Source: Ensifer adhaerens (GTDB taxonomy: Bacteria > Pseudomonadota > Alphaproteobacteria > Rhizobiales > Rhizobiaceae). Taken from it: a stretch of 64,000 bases of DNA. This document shows, one piece after another, positions 8,759 to 16,533 of this stretch. The notes beneath the pieces are model-generated. The model made no database searches, was not told the origin of the DNA, and saw only the letters and a list, made by a program, of their open reading frames with translations. How positions within the stretch are numbered: the first letter of the stretch is position 1; each line of letters begins with the position of its first letter. The DNA is taken from NCBI RefSeq assembly GCF_002007205.1, contig NZ_LAZS01000012.1, positions 868,001-932,000 on the forward strand, given 5' to 3'. The position numbers and the translations under genes were made by a program.

Positions 8759-9052
8759 ATGGCTGAGCAGCTGGACGAACGAGGCGAACCCAAGACAGCA
8801 ACGCACGGCGCGGGCCGAACTACGTTCTCCGCGCGGGAATCCCGTCAGGCCGGAATGGGCGCCCGTGTCTTCCTGGTGCTTGCGAGCAGTCTCTTCCTGG
8901 CACTGCTTGTCTGGGGCTTTGTGGAATGGGGTCAGCCTGGCGGCCAGCCGACGCAACCGGCTCCTTCGCAACAGCAACCGGGCGCTGAACAGCGTCCAAG
9001 CACCGAAAGCCCGCAAGGCATGGCACCCACGGACCGTCACCCCACCCCGTAA
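8759..9052 (+). CDS. small single-pass membrane protein
   Basis: A 97-residue protein: a hydrophilic N-terminus (residues 1-33), one membrane helix (about 34-56) and a proline/glutamine-rich tail that is probably periplasmic. It is preceded by a purine-rich ribosome site (AAGGGAGAGACCCG) and an EcfG-type promoter. Longer ORFs cover the same DNA in other frames but lack these signals. No family recognised; it is probably an envelope stress protein. Confidence 0.65.
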   Translation: MAEQLDERGEPKTATHGAGRTTFSARESRQAGMGARVFLVLASSLFLALLVWGFVEWGQPGGQPTQPAPSQQQPGAEQRPSTESPQGMAPTDRHPTP

Positions 9053-9322
9053 TCACGCTCGGGCGCCCCGAGCGGCAAGCCGGCCAGAATACCAACAGGT
9101 AACCGAGCGCCAGGCAGCTGCAATACGGCCTTCGGGCCTAACCCGGAAATATGGGCTGCACCATGGCCTCATCGCGGCTCGAACTAGTGGACCTGCCCAG
9201 ACGGGCGATGCCGCCATGCGTGGCCCGACCAGCGCCCGGCTCTTGAATTGAGATCAAAGGCTCAAAGAGAGCGTGTGGTGCGGATTGGGCAACTGCAGGC
9301 GGCAACTCTCGAAGCGAGCCCG

Positions 9323-9586
9323 CTAAGATCGGTCGACAAACTTGTTGAAGCGGCTCGGCCTACCGTCTGCAATCGTATCCTGATGGAGAAAGAGCAGCTT
9401 GTTGTGGTCGAAAATACGGAAGAACTCCTTCCAGGAGATCGGCTCCAGACCTTCCTCGTGCTCACCGAAATCGATCCTTAGGATGCCGCCGTTGAGCGCA
9501 CCCTTGACCCTTGCAGGTCGCCCTTTTCTTGTCTCGGCCCAATGTTGAATTTCCTTGTGATTGTCGGTGGTTTTTGCGTCGCTCAT
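9323..9586 (-). CDS. small soluble stress-type protein, rhizobial conserved family
   Basis: An 87-residue protein with a conserved look: an EIQHWAETRKGRPARVKG segment, an LRIDFGE strand, a WKEFFRIFDHNKLLFLHQD helix and a C-terminal SRFNKFV motif. Relatives in rhizobia are often mislabelled as a glucan branching enzyme because they sit near such genes, but this protein is far too short for that activity. The ribosome site AAGGAG precedes the ATG. No EcfG motif was found upstream. Function unknown. Confidence 0.7.
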   Translation of the reverse strand: MSDAKTTDNHKEIQHWAETRKGRPARVKGALNGGILRIDFGEHEEGLEPISWKEFFRIFDHNKLLFLHQDTIADGRPSRFNKFVDRS

Positions 9587-9769
9587 TGAATTACTCCTTG
9601 CGATCTGTTGCGTAAGATCGATTGATTATCGCGTTGCCAGATGGGCGGGCGCTAGGTCCATGTGACCAGAGTGCGGTTTCCAGCTTGCCGTCTCGGCCCG
9701 CTCTACGGATGCCCCTCCGGCACCAAGCGGCGCGTTCGCGAGGTTGTGATCAGTAGCGCTTGCCAGCCG

Positions 9770-10705
9770 TCAGCCCGAAGGGGTTTTGTTTTCAGGCATG
9801 TTGGCCTCTCCAAGGGCGCTTTTGGCACCCTCGATCGCGCCCTCGGCCGCTGCATCAGCCGTTGCTTGAAGCTGGCCGCGAACGCGATCCGAAACCTCGC
9901 CGGCGGTCTCATCCTCAAAGTCCGTTGCGGGGAGCGCCGCTCCAATCGCCGCACCGATCGCAAACGCCAGCGCTCCGCCAACCAGAGGCTGATCTCGAAA
10001 CGTCTTGAGCATGGCGGCATTCAGCTGCGCCCCGTGATCCTGAGCACTCTGACGGACGTCCCGAATGCTGCTGGCTGCTGACCGGCCGGCATCCGAAACT
10101 GCACCGGAAACACCGCTGGCGACCCCCTTCACCTCGCGCCATGTCGCTGATGCCCAGCCGGTTGTTTCATCGAACAAACTGCCTTCCTCATCCCGGATAT
10201 CCGCAATCGCCTGGCCCGATGTATCAGCGAAACCGCGATAGACGGTTCCGCTTGGATCGACGAAGTGACCGGCCCTTCGGCCGGCGGCATCGGTCCTCGC
10301 GCGAAAACGACTGCCCTCTTGGTCCTCAAAATGGCTGTAGCGCTCGCCAAAATTTGCCTCGATCGGTCCAACCCGTCGCAAATTGCCCTTCACTCGCGCA
10401 AGCGGATAATCATCCACTCCCTTGTCGACGCCCGACGCTTGAGGCGCTCGCGAGGCGGGATCGGCAAGGAGCCATGCAAGACCGATACCTGTCAGTGCGA
10501 CCGGGATCGGGTTCGCCTTCATTGCCCCACCCAGATTGTTGAGAAAGTCGGCCCCTCCACTTCTTCTGGCATAGGCGATGAACTCGTCCATCCATTCGCC
10601 AGGCGACATTCGTTCTTGAATGGCATGCAGTTTTTCTTCAATCCTTTGGCGGTCAGTCTCGATTTCCCGTTGAAGGTCAGCGGACGAATGCGTGTCGGCG
10701 TTCAT
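9770..10705 (-). CDS. DUF3618 membrane-associated protein
   Basis: A 311-residue protein. Residues about 8-45 match DUF3618 (LQREIETDRQRIEEKLHAI followed by a methionine-rich SPGEWMDEF turn). A hydrophobic stretch follows (about 70-90), then a long polar region with repeated SGTVYRGFAD-like units, and a glycine/alanine-rich membrane hairpin near residue 255. I start at ATG 10705, which overlaps the stop of the holin-like gene as ATGA. The three-gene set here (this gene, holin-like, nutrient-deprivation-like) is a recurrent rhizobial stress operon. Confidence 0.75.
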   Translation of the reverse strand: MNADTHSSADLQREIETDRQRIEEKLHAIQERMSPGEWMDEFIAYARRSGGADFLNNLGGAMKANPIPVALTGIGLAWLLADPASRAPQASGVDKGVDDYPLARVKGNLRRVGPIEANFGERYSHFEDQEGSRFRARTDAAGRRAGHFVDPSGTVYRGFADTSGQAIADIRDEEGSLFDETTGWASATWREVKGVASGVSGAVSDAGRSAASSIRDVRQSAQDHGAQLNAAMLKTFRDQPLVGGALAFAIGAAIGAALPATDFEDETAGEVSDRVRGQLQATADAAAEGAIEGAKSALGEANMPENKTPSG

Positions 10706-11121
10706 TTCACGGTCTCCTTGGCCACGTCGAGGTCGCGCTGGAGCGACGCCGTCGTTTTTTCGAAGCGAATGCTGCGGTTTCCGAGCTTGGCAAGGCTGCG
10801 CGAAATCATAACCCACGCCAGGACTCCGACGACAAGACCAACGACGACCGCTGAGAGCGCATGGGCATTTGCCTCTTGCATTCCCTGCTGTATCAGCAAG
10901 CCCCCGAGACCCTCGACCACAGCGCTCAGAAGCACGCCGATCGCGGCAATCGCAAAGATAAGGCCCACCATGAGCGTCTCGATGCTGCCGATCGCCCGGT
11001 CAAGGCTCTCGCTCGCCTCGGCCTTGGCGAGGTCGATCTCCTTGCGAAACAGTCCGGCTATATCGGTCACCAGTCCCGTCATCAGGTCGGGTAAAGAGCG
11101 GTCGTCACGGGGGTTAAGCAT
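10702..11121 (-). CDS. phage-holin-superfamily (Holin-X-like) membrane protein
   Basis: A 139-residue protein with an amphipathic N-terminus (TGLVTDIAGLFRKEIDLAKAE) and two membrane helices (about residues 48-75 and 83-108). This is the layout of the putative Actinobacteria Holin-X family, which in proteobacteria is an envelope protein, not a lysis holin. The start at 11121 overlaps the upstream gene's end by eight bases and has a GGA-containing ribosome site; a longer start at 11139 is possible. It is coupled to the DUF3618 gene. Confidence 0.75.
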   Translation of the reverse strand: MLNPRDDRSLPDLMTGLVTDIAGLFRKEIDLAKAEASESLDRAIGSIETLMVGLIFAIAAIGVLLSAVVEGLGGLLIQQGMQEANAHALSAVVVGLVVGVLAWVMISRSLAKLGNRSIRFEKTTASLQRDLDVAKETVK

Positions 11122-11656
11122 CGCGGAAGTCCTTTTCAAATGCCCAATCGTCGCCTACGCGTGGGGATGACGAGGAGTTCGATGTCTTGCCGGTCGTTCG
11201 CTTTGCCGAAGCGGTCAGAAATCGGCTCGCTGCCAGTCCCGCAATCGCTGCTATGCCAAGAAAGGCAAGGGGCTGCTTTCGCCCATAGTTTTCTGCAATC
11301 GACGCGATTTCACCGAGATCCCGGTCTTCGCATTCGCTGGCCAGCCGTCCGATCGAGTTTCCAAGGTTCTGAGTATAGCGGCCAAGCCCTGGTTGATCGG
11401 ATTTGCGAAGTTCAGAACCCACCTTCTCCATGGCGCCAGCAAGGCCACGCAATTGGCGCGCCAATGCCCCCTTTTCGTCATCCACGACTTTGGCTGCCGC
11501 CGCTTTTGCCTGCCCCGAACGATCGTCGCTCGCGACGTTCTGGTCGACGCGGGGCTCGCCGACCTCGCTCTCGCGCCCCCCATAAGGGCCGCCTTCTTGT
11601 GAGGGCGAGATAGGTTGCTGTTGTTGCGCTCTACGGTTCTCCGGGTTTTCGATCAT
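11114..11656 (-). CDS. nutrient-deprivation-induced-type membrane protein
   Basis: A 180-residue protein: a polar glutamine-rich N-terminus, a helical middle (about residues 55-118) and one membrane helix (about 130-150) followed by a serine-rich tail. It resembles rhizobial proteins annotated as nutrient deprivation-induced. ATG 11656 is six bases from a perfect GGAGG; a GTG one codon upstream is the alternative. It is the first gene of a three-gene operon driven by an EcfG-type promoter. Confidence 0.7.
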   Translation of the reverse strand: MIENPENRRAQQQQPISPSQEGGPYGGRESEVGEPRVDQNVASDDRSGQAKAAAAKVVDDEKGALARQLRGLAGAMEKVGSELRKSDQPGLGRYTQNLGNSIGRLASECEDRDLGEIASIAENYGRKQPLAFLGIAAIAGLAASRFLTASAKRTTGKTSNSSSSPRVGDDWAFEKDFRDA

Positions 11657-11700
11657 CACAAACCTCCTGGTTCTCTGACGCAGGCCCTTCGTTGCGCTCC

Positions 11701-11725
11701 AACCAGCGGATCGCTATCTTGTTCC
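11701..11725 (-). promoter_or_regulatory. EcfG/RpoE2-type promoter of the three-gene envelope operon
   Basis: Minus-strand GGAAC (11725-11721), a 16-base spacer and GGTT (11704-11701), 45 bases before the ATG at 11656. Confidence 0.6.
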
Positions 11726-12040
11726 CTGCCTCACACGGCCACTCGGCCAGGCGTTGACCGACCTGATCCCGCCGCTTGAAAACTCGATGAGCAACACAAA
11801 AATAAAAAAGAAGTTTCGGGAACTGACCCGCTGTTGCAACGTCCAGCCTCGGCCTCCTTGATTGCTAAAAGCAGCACCCGCTCGACTTCGGCATCTGCCT
11901 TGTCGACGTCAGGAAAATGCAATCTTGCCGAAGCGCGCAGAATTGCGACCAGCCTCCGCTCATCGTTTCCGAGTGCGCCGGTCATAAGACCGAAACGATT
12001 GGGACAGCGCTTCGGCCAGTGGAAAAGACCCGAATGCTTA
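11726..12040. other. intergenic stretch, doubtful ORF only
   Basis: A minus-strand ORF of 113 codons (11731-12072) crosses the region. It overlaps the divergent EcfG promoter at 12041-12065, has no clear ribosome site and ends in low-complexity sequence, so I do not call it. Residues about 38-80 look protein-like, so a decayed gene cannot be excluded. Confidence 0.4.
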
Positions 12041-12065
12041 GGAACCAAAAGCGGTTCGCCGAGTT
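12041..12065 (+). promoter_or_regulatory. EcfG/RpoE2-type promoter of the PepSY-like/YflT-like operon
   Basis: GGAAC (12041-12045), a 16-base spacer and AGTT (12062-12065), 43 bases before the ATG at 12109. Confidence 0.6.
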
Positions 12066-12108
12066 TGATCATTGCCTTTGACGGGCTGAGAACAAGGAAC
12101 CGAACATC

Positions 12109-12429
12109 ATGAAGAACGTACTGCTCGCCGCGGTATTCCTCGGCGTATCGACCTTTGGCGCGCTCGCGCAGACCGCAACGCCTCCCGCCACGACCGATGG
12201 TGACACGCCCGCCGTCGCGACGCCGGATAAGACCAACCCGACGGCCCCCGTTGCCGGCGCCAACAGCTTTACCGAAGCCCAGGCAAAGGATCGCCTCGCT
12301 GAAGCCGGCTATACCGATTTAACGGGGCTGAAGCTTGATGACACAGGCGTCTGGCGCGCCACCGCGATGAAGGACGGCAAATCCTTGCAAGTCGCGCTCG
12401 ACTACCAGGGCAACATTGTCGCCAACTAA
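12109..12429 (+). CDS. small secreted PepSY-like protein
   Basis: A 106-residue protein with a signal peptide cleaved after ALA (about residue 20), a threonine/proline-rich linker and a C-terminal domain of about 50 residues. That domain (AKDRLAEAGYTDLTGLKLDDTGVWRATAM ... DYQGNIV) has the PepSY fold pattern. It is probably periplasmic. It lies 21 bases upstream of the YflT-like gene and likely shares its EcfG-type promoter. Confidence 0.75.
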   Translation: MKNVLLAAVFLGVSTFGALAQTATPPATTDGDTPAVATPDKTNPTAPVAGANSFTEAQAKDRLAEAGYTDLTGLKLDDTGVWRATAMKDGKSLQVALDYQGNIVAN

Positions 12430-12450
12430 TTCCAGCAGCGAGGAACTCCA

Positions 12451-13056
12451 ATGAAAACCGTAAGTGGACTTTTTGACGATTATGCCGACGCCCGCGCCGC
12501 AGTGACGGCCCTTGAAGACCGCGGCGTTCCGTCGGGCGACATCAGCATCGTTTCCAACAATATTGGCGATCGTTATCGCAGCGCAAACGAAAACAACGCG
12601 GCTGAAGGCGCCGGCACGGGCGCCGGTGTCGGCGCTGCGGTCGGGGGCATTGGCGGCCTTTTGACTGGTCTCGGGGTCATGGCCATTCCGGGTGTCGGGC
12701 CGGTGGTCGCGGCCGGTTGGCTTGCCGCGACCGCAGCGGGTGCTGCCGCCGGCGCGGTAGCAGGTGGTGCCGCCGGCGGGATTATCGGAGCGATGACAGA
12801 ATCTGGTGTTCCGGAAGAACATGCCCATGTCTATGCCGAAGGCGTACGGCGCGGCGGCGCGGTCGTCACAGCGCGTGTTGACGACGCGCTCCAAGCAGAT
12901 GCCGAAGCGATCTTGCGCCGAGGTACGTGGGTCGACCCTGTCCAGCGTCGCGCTGCCTACACGGAACAGGGCTGGACACGCTTTGACGAGACGCTCGATC
13001 CCTACACGGCCGACGAAGTCGAGAAGGAACGTCTGCGTCTCGAGAGCATGCGCTGA
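12451..13056 (+). CDS. general stress protein (YflT/heat-induced stress protein-like)
   Basis: A 201-residue protein. The N-terminal domain (residues 1-50) has the pattern of the YflT heat-induced stress family: VSGLFDDYADARAAVTALEDRGVPSGDISIVSNN-like. A glycine/alanine-rich double hydrophobic segment follows (about 55-112), then a polar C-terminal domain with GAVVTARVDD. It is second in the PepSY-like operon and followed by a convincing intrinsic terminator. Confidence 0.75.
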   Translation: MKTVSGLFDDYADARAAVTALEDRGVPSGDISIVSNNIGDRYRSANENNAAEGAGTGAGVGAAVGGIGGLLTGLGVMAIPGVGPVVAAGWLAATAAGAAAGAVAGGAAGGIIGAMTESGVPEEHAHVYAEGVRRGGAVVTARVDDALQADAEAILRRGTWVDPVQRRAAYTEQGWTRFDETLDPYTADEVEKERLRLESMR

Positions 13057-13109
13057 TTGAAACCCAAGAAGCCATGATGCGTTGAGATCACAGCCCTCAA
13101 TCGTAAACT

Positions 13110-13135
13110 GGGCCTCCGCACGGGCGGCCCTTTTT
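13110..13135 (+). terminator. rho-independent terminator after the YflT-like gene
   Basis: A G+C-rich hairpin with GGGCC (13110-13114) pairing to GGCCC (13126-13130), plus inner pairs, immediately followed by TTTTT. It lies 54 bases after the stop. Confidence 0.7.
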
Positions 13136-13260
13136 CCTGATGTTGGCAGCCTCGTGATTGCCGCATCCTTCATCGTCCCGGCGCAAGCGCGCCCTCAGGC
13201 GCAGCAATGGCACCTGACAAAGCGCTTAGAGGTTTCGTGGATTTTGACGAAATTGAAGGT

Positions 13261-13286
13261 GGAACGATTTGCGTGCCGACCAGGTT
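13261..13286 (+). promoter_or_regulatory. EcfG/RpoE2-type promoter of the ku operon
   Basis: GGAAC (13261-13265), a 17-base spacer and GGTT (13283-13286), 34 bases before the first ku start. Confidence 0.65.
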
Positions 13287-13319
13287 ACCCCAATCCCGGG
13301 TGTCGAAAGGAATGCAGCC

Positions 13320-14213
13320 ATGGTTGCCCCGCGAGCGAACTGGAAAGGTTACATCAAGTTCGGAGAGGTCACCTGTCCGGTGGCTCTTTACACGGCCGCG
13401 TCCTCGTCCGAACGCATCAGCTTCCATACGCTCAATCGAAAAACAGGCAACCGGGTAAAGCGCGAGTTCGTTGACAGCGAGTCGGGAGAGCCCGTTGAGA
13501 CCGACGACCAGGTAAAAGGCTATGAAATCGAGGGTGGACGATACGTCGTGCTTGAACCCGAAGAAGTCACAGCGGCGGTCCCGAACAGCGACAAGACCCT
13601 GAACATCGAAGCCTTCATCCCCTGCTCGCAGGTCGATACCACCTATTTCGACAAACCCTACTATCTTGCACCCGACAAGATGGCCGGCGAGGCTTTCGCA
13701 CTCCTTCGTGATGGGATGGCGAAGGCCAAGGTCGCCGCGATCGCCAGGACCGTGCTTTTTCGCCGGATGCGAACCGTACTCATCCGCGCACACGGCAAGG
13801 GTCTGGTGGCTGCCACCCTCAACTTTGACTATGAAGTGCGATCATCGAAAGAGGCATTCAAGGAGCTTCCCGACCTCAAGATCGAGGGCGAGATGCTGGA
13901 ACTTGCAGAGCACATTATCCGCACAAAGAAAGGCAGTTTTGACCCCGGCGACTTCGACGATCGGTACGAAGCGGCCGTCGCCGACCTGGTCAAGGCCAAA
14001 ATCGAGGGGCGTTCCCTGCCGAAGAAAAAGCTGCCCGTAGCATCCAAGCCCGGCGATCTGCTGAAGGCGCTTCGCGAGAGCGCAGGCGTCAATGCGAGGA
14101 AGTCGAAGTCCAAGCGCCAGGCGGCCAACGCAAACAAAGGCGCTCCTCGGCAAAAGGCGTCGAACACGTCTACCAAGTCGAAGCAGGCGGCAACGTCGCG
14201 TCGCACCGGCTGA
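13320..14213 (+). CDS. ku: Ku DNA end-binding protein (first copy)
   Basis: A 297-residue bacterial Ku. The core (residues about 5-230) begins with the family signature WKGYIKFGEVTCPVALYTA, followed by RISFHTLNRKTGNRVKREFVD and VVLEPEEV. A lysine/serine-rich basic tail (about 240-297) is likely a DNA- or LigD-contacting extension. It binds double-strand ends and recruits LigD in NHEJ. I start at the ATG after GAAAGGAATGCAGCC; the longer ORF start has no ribosome site. It lies 14 bases upstream of the second ku. Confidence 0.93.
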   Translation: MVAPRANWKGYIKFGEVTCPVALYTAASSSERISFHTLNRKTGNRVKREFVDSESGEPVETDDQVKGYEIEGGRYVVLEPEEVTAAVPNSDKTLNIEAFIPCSQVDTTYFDKPYYLAPDKMAGEAFALLRDGMAKAKVAAIARTVLFRRMRTVLIRAHGKGLVAATLNFDYEVRSSKEAFKELPDLKIEGEMLELAEHIIRTKKGSFDPGDFDDRYEAAVADLVKAKIEGRSLPKKKLPVASKPGDLLKALRESAGVNARKSKSKRQAANANKGAPRQKASNTSTKSKQAATSRRTG

Positions 14214-14227
14214 CGGGAGATTGAGCC

Positions 14228-15040
14228 ATGGCTGTCCGCCCCTACTGGAAAGGCTATCTGAAACTCTCGCTGGTGACGTGCCCGGTTGAGATGATACCGG
14301 CGACGTCCGATAGCGAGAAGGTTCGCTTTCATACGCTTAATCGCGAGACCGAGAACCGCGTCGTCAGTCATTTCGTCGATGCGGTAACCGGGAAAGAGGT
14401 CAAGGAAGACGACGAGGTCAAGGGTTACCAGCGCGGGGAAAACGAGTATGTCGTGCTCGAGGACGAGGAGCTTGAGACCGTCGCGCTCGAAAGCACCAAA
14501 ACCATCGATATCTCGACGTTCACCCCGCTCGACAGCATCGAGTGGATATGGCTCGATACGCCATACTACCTTTCAGCGAGCGAACCGGTCGGCCAGGAGG
14601 CCTTTTCTGTTATCCGAGATGCGATGGAAGCCCAGAAAATGGTCGGTATTTCACGACTGGTCATATCGCGTCGGGAACGAGCCGTCATGCTCGAGCCGCG
14701 TGGCAAGGGGATCGTGCTCTGGACGTTGCGCTACGGCGACGAGGTTCGTGGCGAAGAAACGTACTTCACCGCGGCGAGCGACGCCAAGGCGGACCCTGAG
14801 ATGATGCCGCTTGTGCAGCGATTGATAAAGAAGCTGACGAAGGACTGGAGCCCCAGCATGGTGGAGGACCCCGTGCAGGAACGCCTGGTCGACATTATCG
14901 CTGCCAAGAAGAAGGCGATGAAAAGACCGTCCAGGGCCAAGTCCAAATCGTCAACCACGCCATCGGCACCCAGCAACGTCGTCAACATCATGGACGCCTT
15001 GAAAAAGTCGGTCGCAGCGGAAAGTCGTCGCCGGAAATGA
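14228..15040 (+). CDS. ku: Ku DNA end-binding protein (second copy)
   Basis: A 270-residue Ku paralogue in the same operon. It has WKGYLKLSLVTCPVEM at the N-terminus, FHTLNRETENRVVSHFVD, a core to about residue 230 and a shorter lysine/arginine-rich tail. The two copies are clearly diverged, so they may act as a heterodimer, as known for some rhizobial tandem Ku pairs. The ribosome site GGGAGATTGAGCC precedes the ATG. The gene converges with the ligD operon 52 bases downstream. Confidence 0.93.
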   Translation: MAVRPYWKGYLKLSLVTCPVEMIPATSDSEKVRFHTLNRETENRVVSHFVDAVTGKEVKEDDEVKGYQRGENEYVVLEDEELETVALESTKTIDISTFTPLDSIEWIWLDTPYYLSASEPVGQEAFSVIRDAMEAQKMVGISRLVISRRERAVMLEPRGKGIVLWTLRYGDEVRGEETYFTAASDAKADPEMMPLVQRLIKKLTKDWSPSMVEDPVQERLVDIIAAKKKAMKRPSRAKSKSSTTPSAPSNVVNIMDALKKSVAAESRRRK

Positions 15041-15092
15041 ACCATCCGCGACCCTTGGATCTTGAGATGTGCGACGGCACGGCTGGCTCTCG

Positions 15093-15632
15093 TCAGCCGG
15101 CGGGCAGGTTCGGCGGTAGCGCGACGGGTTCGATCACCCTCTCAAGTTCAAAGACATAAAACCGATCGTCATCTCGCATGGCCATCAGTCCCATCAACCT
15201 GTCGTCGTTGATCCGTCGAAAATGGTCGACGATCGGCTGGTCGTCATAGATCATGGCCGCGCTCTCCACGCCTTCAAAGGCAACCGTCTTGATCGAGGCG
15301 ACGGGACCCTTTGCCTGAAAGCAGCGTTGAAGACGGGCAAAAAGCGCGGCTGCAAGGGGCGTTCTTCCAAACGCATGAAAGCGAAGTGCGAGTGGAAGCG
15401 GAACCCACTTCGGATCGATGGCTCGCAGTTTTCGCCCACCGGCGTGAAAAAGCAGGGCATCGGCCCGCAGATCCGGATTGAACCGCTTGCCGAACCAGCC
15501 GAGGTTCTCCAAGACCCCATCGAAAGGATGACCAGTTGGAACTCCCCGACCTTGCCAGAGGCCGGAAAGCTCGCATGGGTGGAGCGGAGGAAGCCGCAGA
15601 AACTGTTCCAGCACCCGTTGCTGATCATTCAC
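15093..15632 (-). CDS. GXWXG/DUF4334 family protein
   Basis: A 179-residue protein. Residues about 22-65 carry the GXWXG motif (LSGLWQGRGVPTGHPFDGVL), and the rest matches DUF4334, with AMIYDDQPIVDHFRRIND as its most conserved part. The family is of unknown function, possibly binding small hydrophobic ligands. I prefer GTG 15632, which has AGGAGAGG just upstream; GTG 15650 would add six residues. It is the last gene of the SDR-ligD operon and overlaps the upstream stop by eight bases. Confidence 0.8.
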   Translation of the reverse strand: MNDQQRVLEQFLRLPPLHPCELSGLWQGRGVPTGHPFDGVLENLGWFGKRFNPDLRADALLFHAGGRKLRAIDPKWVPLPLALRFHAFGRTPLAAALFARLQRCFQAKGPVASIKTVAFEGVESAAMIYDDQPIVDHFRRINDDRLMGLMAMRDDDRFYVFELERVIEPVALPPNLPAG

Positions 15633-16527
15633 CGGATTGCCTCTCCTCACCTCTACGCCTTCCGGCTTCTCGTTTCGATCGGGCCTGGCGACGCGCCTGC
15701 CGCAAATCTTCCAATGTCGGAAACCACCAGCCCCGCTTGAGTTCAGAATGTGTCGGCGGCGTTTTTTCGGGCCAGGTCCTTACCAGTTCATCGAGCGAGC
15801 CCCGCCGCCAGGTGACCCAGACAAATTCATCGCCACCATGGGCAGGAAAATAGAAATCGCTGATCGTTTTGATATCCGCCAGTTCGCCGTCAGACCCGGT
15901 CAAGAAGACTACTCCAATATGCGTGGCGATCGCGCGCTCGTAGGGCGGCCTCTCATCGAGGAGTATCGGATAGCGCTGCCTGCGCTTTTCCCTTGCCCTT
16001 GCCTTTATATCCTGCTCCTCGTCGCTACCTTTGAGCGCCTCTCGACGTGCCTTTCTTGCCTCCGGTTCGCTTCGCTCGGCTTCCGCTTCGATCTCTGGCC
16101 AGCGTTGACGAAGTTCTAAGAGCGAACGATAGGGTACGGTCCAAAGTCGGCGGTCGACGTCCCAACGCGCGAAAGGTATCTCGCGGATCTGATCGATAAT
16201 TGACCGTGAAAAAGGCGTGCGGATTTCCAACGCCGCGGCGGCGGCCTCAAGATAGCGGCTCACAATCGGCTCGAACGCAAAGGCGTCCCTGCCCTTCTCG
16301 TCGGCAAACACGCCCTGTTCCGCTTCCATTTCGGCGCGCCAACGCGCGATGCGTCTCTCGGCGGTGCGGCCCGGCACAAACCAGGCCTTCAGCCCGTCGC
16401 TCCAGCGAGCACGCGGAAACGCATCGCGAAACCGATCGACCGTGACGCGATCGTGTGGCAGGTCAGCGGTCGCACCCGGCCGCGGGCCTGGCGACACTTT
16501 ACCCTTCGTATCCTGTTCGGTCTTCAT
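15625..16527 (-). CDS. unknown protein with two HARP-like repeats, ligD operon
   Basis: A 300-residue protein without a family I can name. Two similar segments stand out. Residues about 28-62 run VTVDRFRDAFPRARW...LKAWFVP, and residues about 103-142 run FSRSIIDQIREIPFARWD...RLWTVP. Both resemble the HARP motif of annealing helicases such as SMARCAL1, with helix, aromatic-tryptophan-aspartate and tryptophan-x-valine-proline. A charged coiled region follows (about 145-185), then a C-terminal domain with the motifs FYFPAHGGDEFVWVTW and RGWWFPTLEDLRQARRQ and a basic tail. It starts six bases after the ligD stop, so a DNA-end-joining role is a reasonable inference. Confidence 0.75.
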   Translation of the reverse strand: MKTEQDTKGKVSPGPRPGATADLPHDRVTVDRFRDAFPRARWSDGLKAWFVPGRTAERRIARWRAEMEAEQGVFADEKGRDAFAFEPIVSRYLEAAAAALEIRTPFSRSIIDQIREIPFARWDVDRRLWTVPYRSLLELRQRWPEIEAEAERSEPEARKARREALKGSDEEQDIKARAREKRRQRYPILLDERPPYERAIATHIGVVFLTGSDGELADIKTISDFYFPAHGGDEFVWVTWRRGSLDELVRTWPEKTPPTHSELKRGWWFPTLEDLRQARRQARSKREAGRRRGEERQSGE

Positions 16528-16533
16528 GACAGA

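Noticed and set aside
8300-9251. Long ORFs on both strands (minus 8300-9040, plus 8370-9251)
   Set aside because: They lack ribosome sites and recognisable domains. The real signals here are the sigma remnant, the EcfG promoters and the 97-residue membrane protein in another frame.
11731-12072. 113-codon minus-strand ORF
   Set aside because: It overlaps the divergent promoter, has no ribosome site and ends in low-complexity sequence; kept only as a doubtful ORF.
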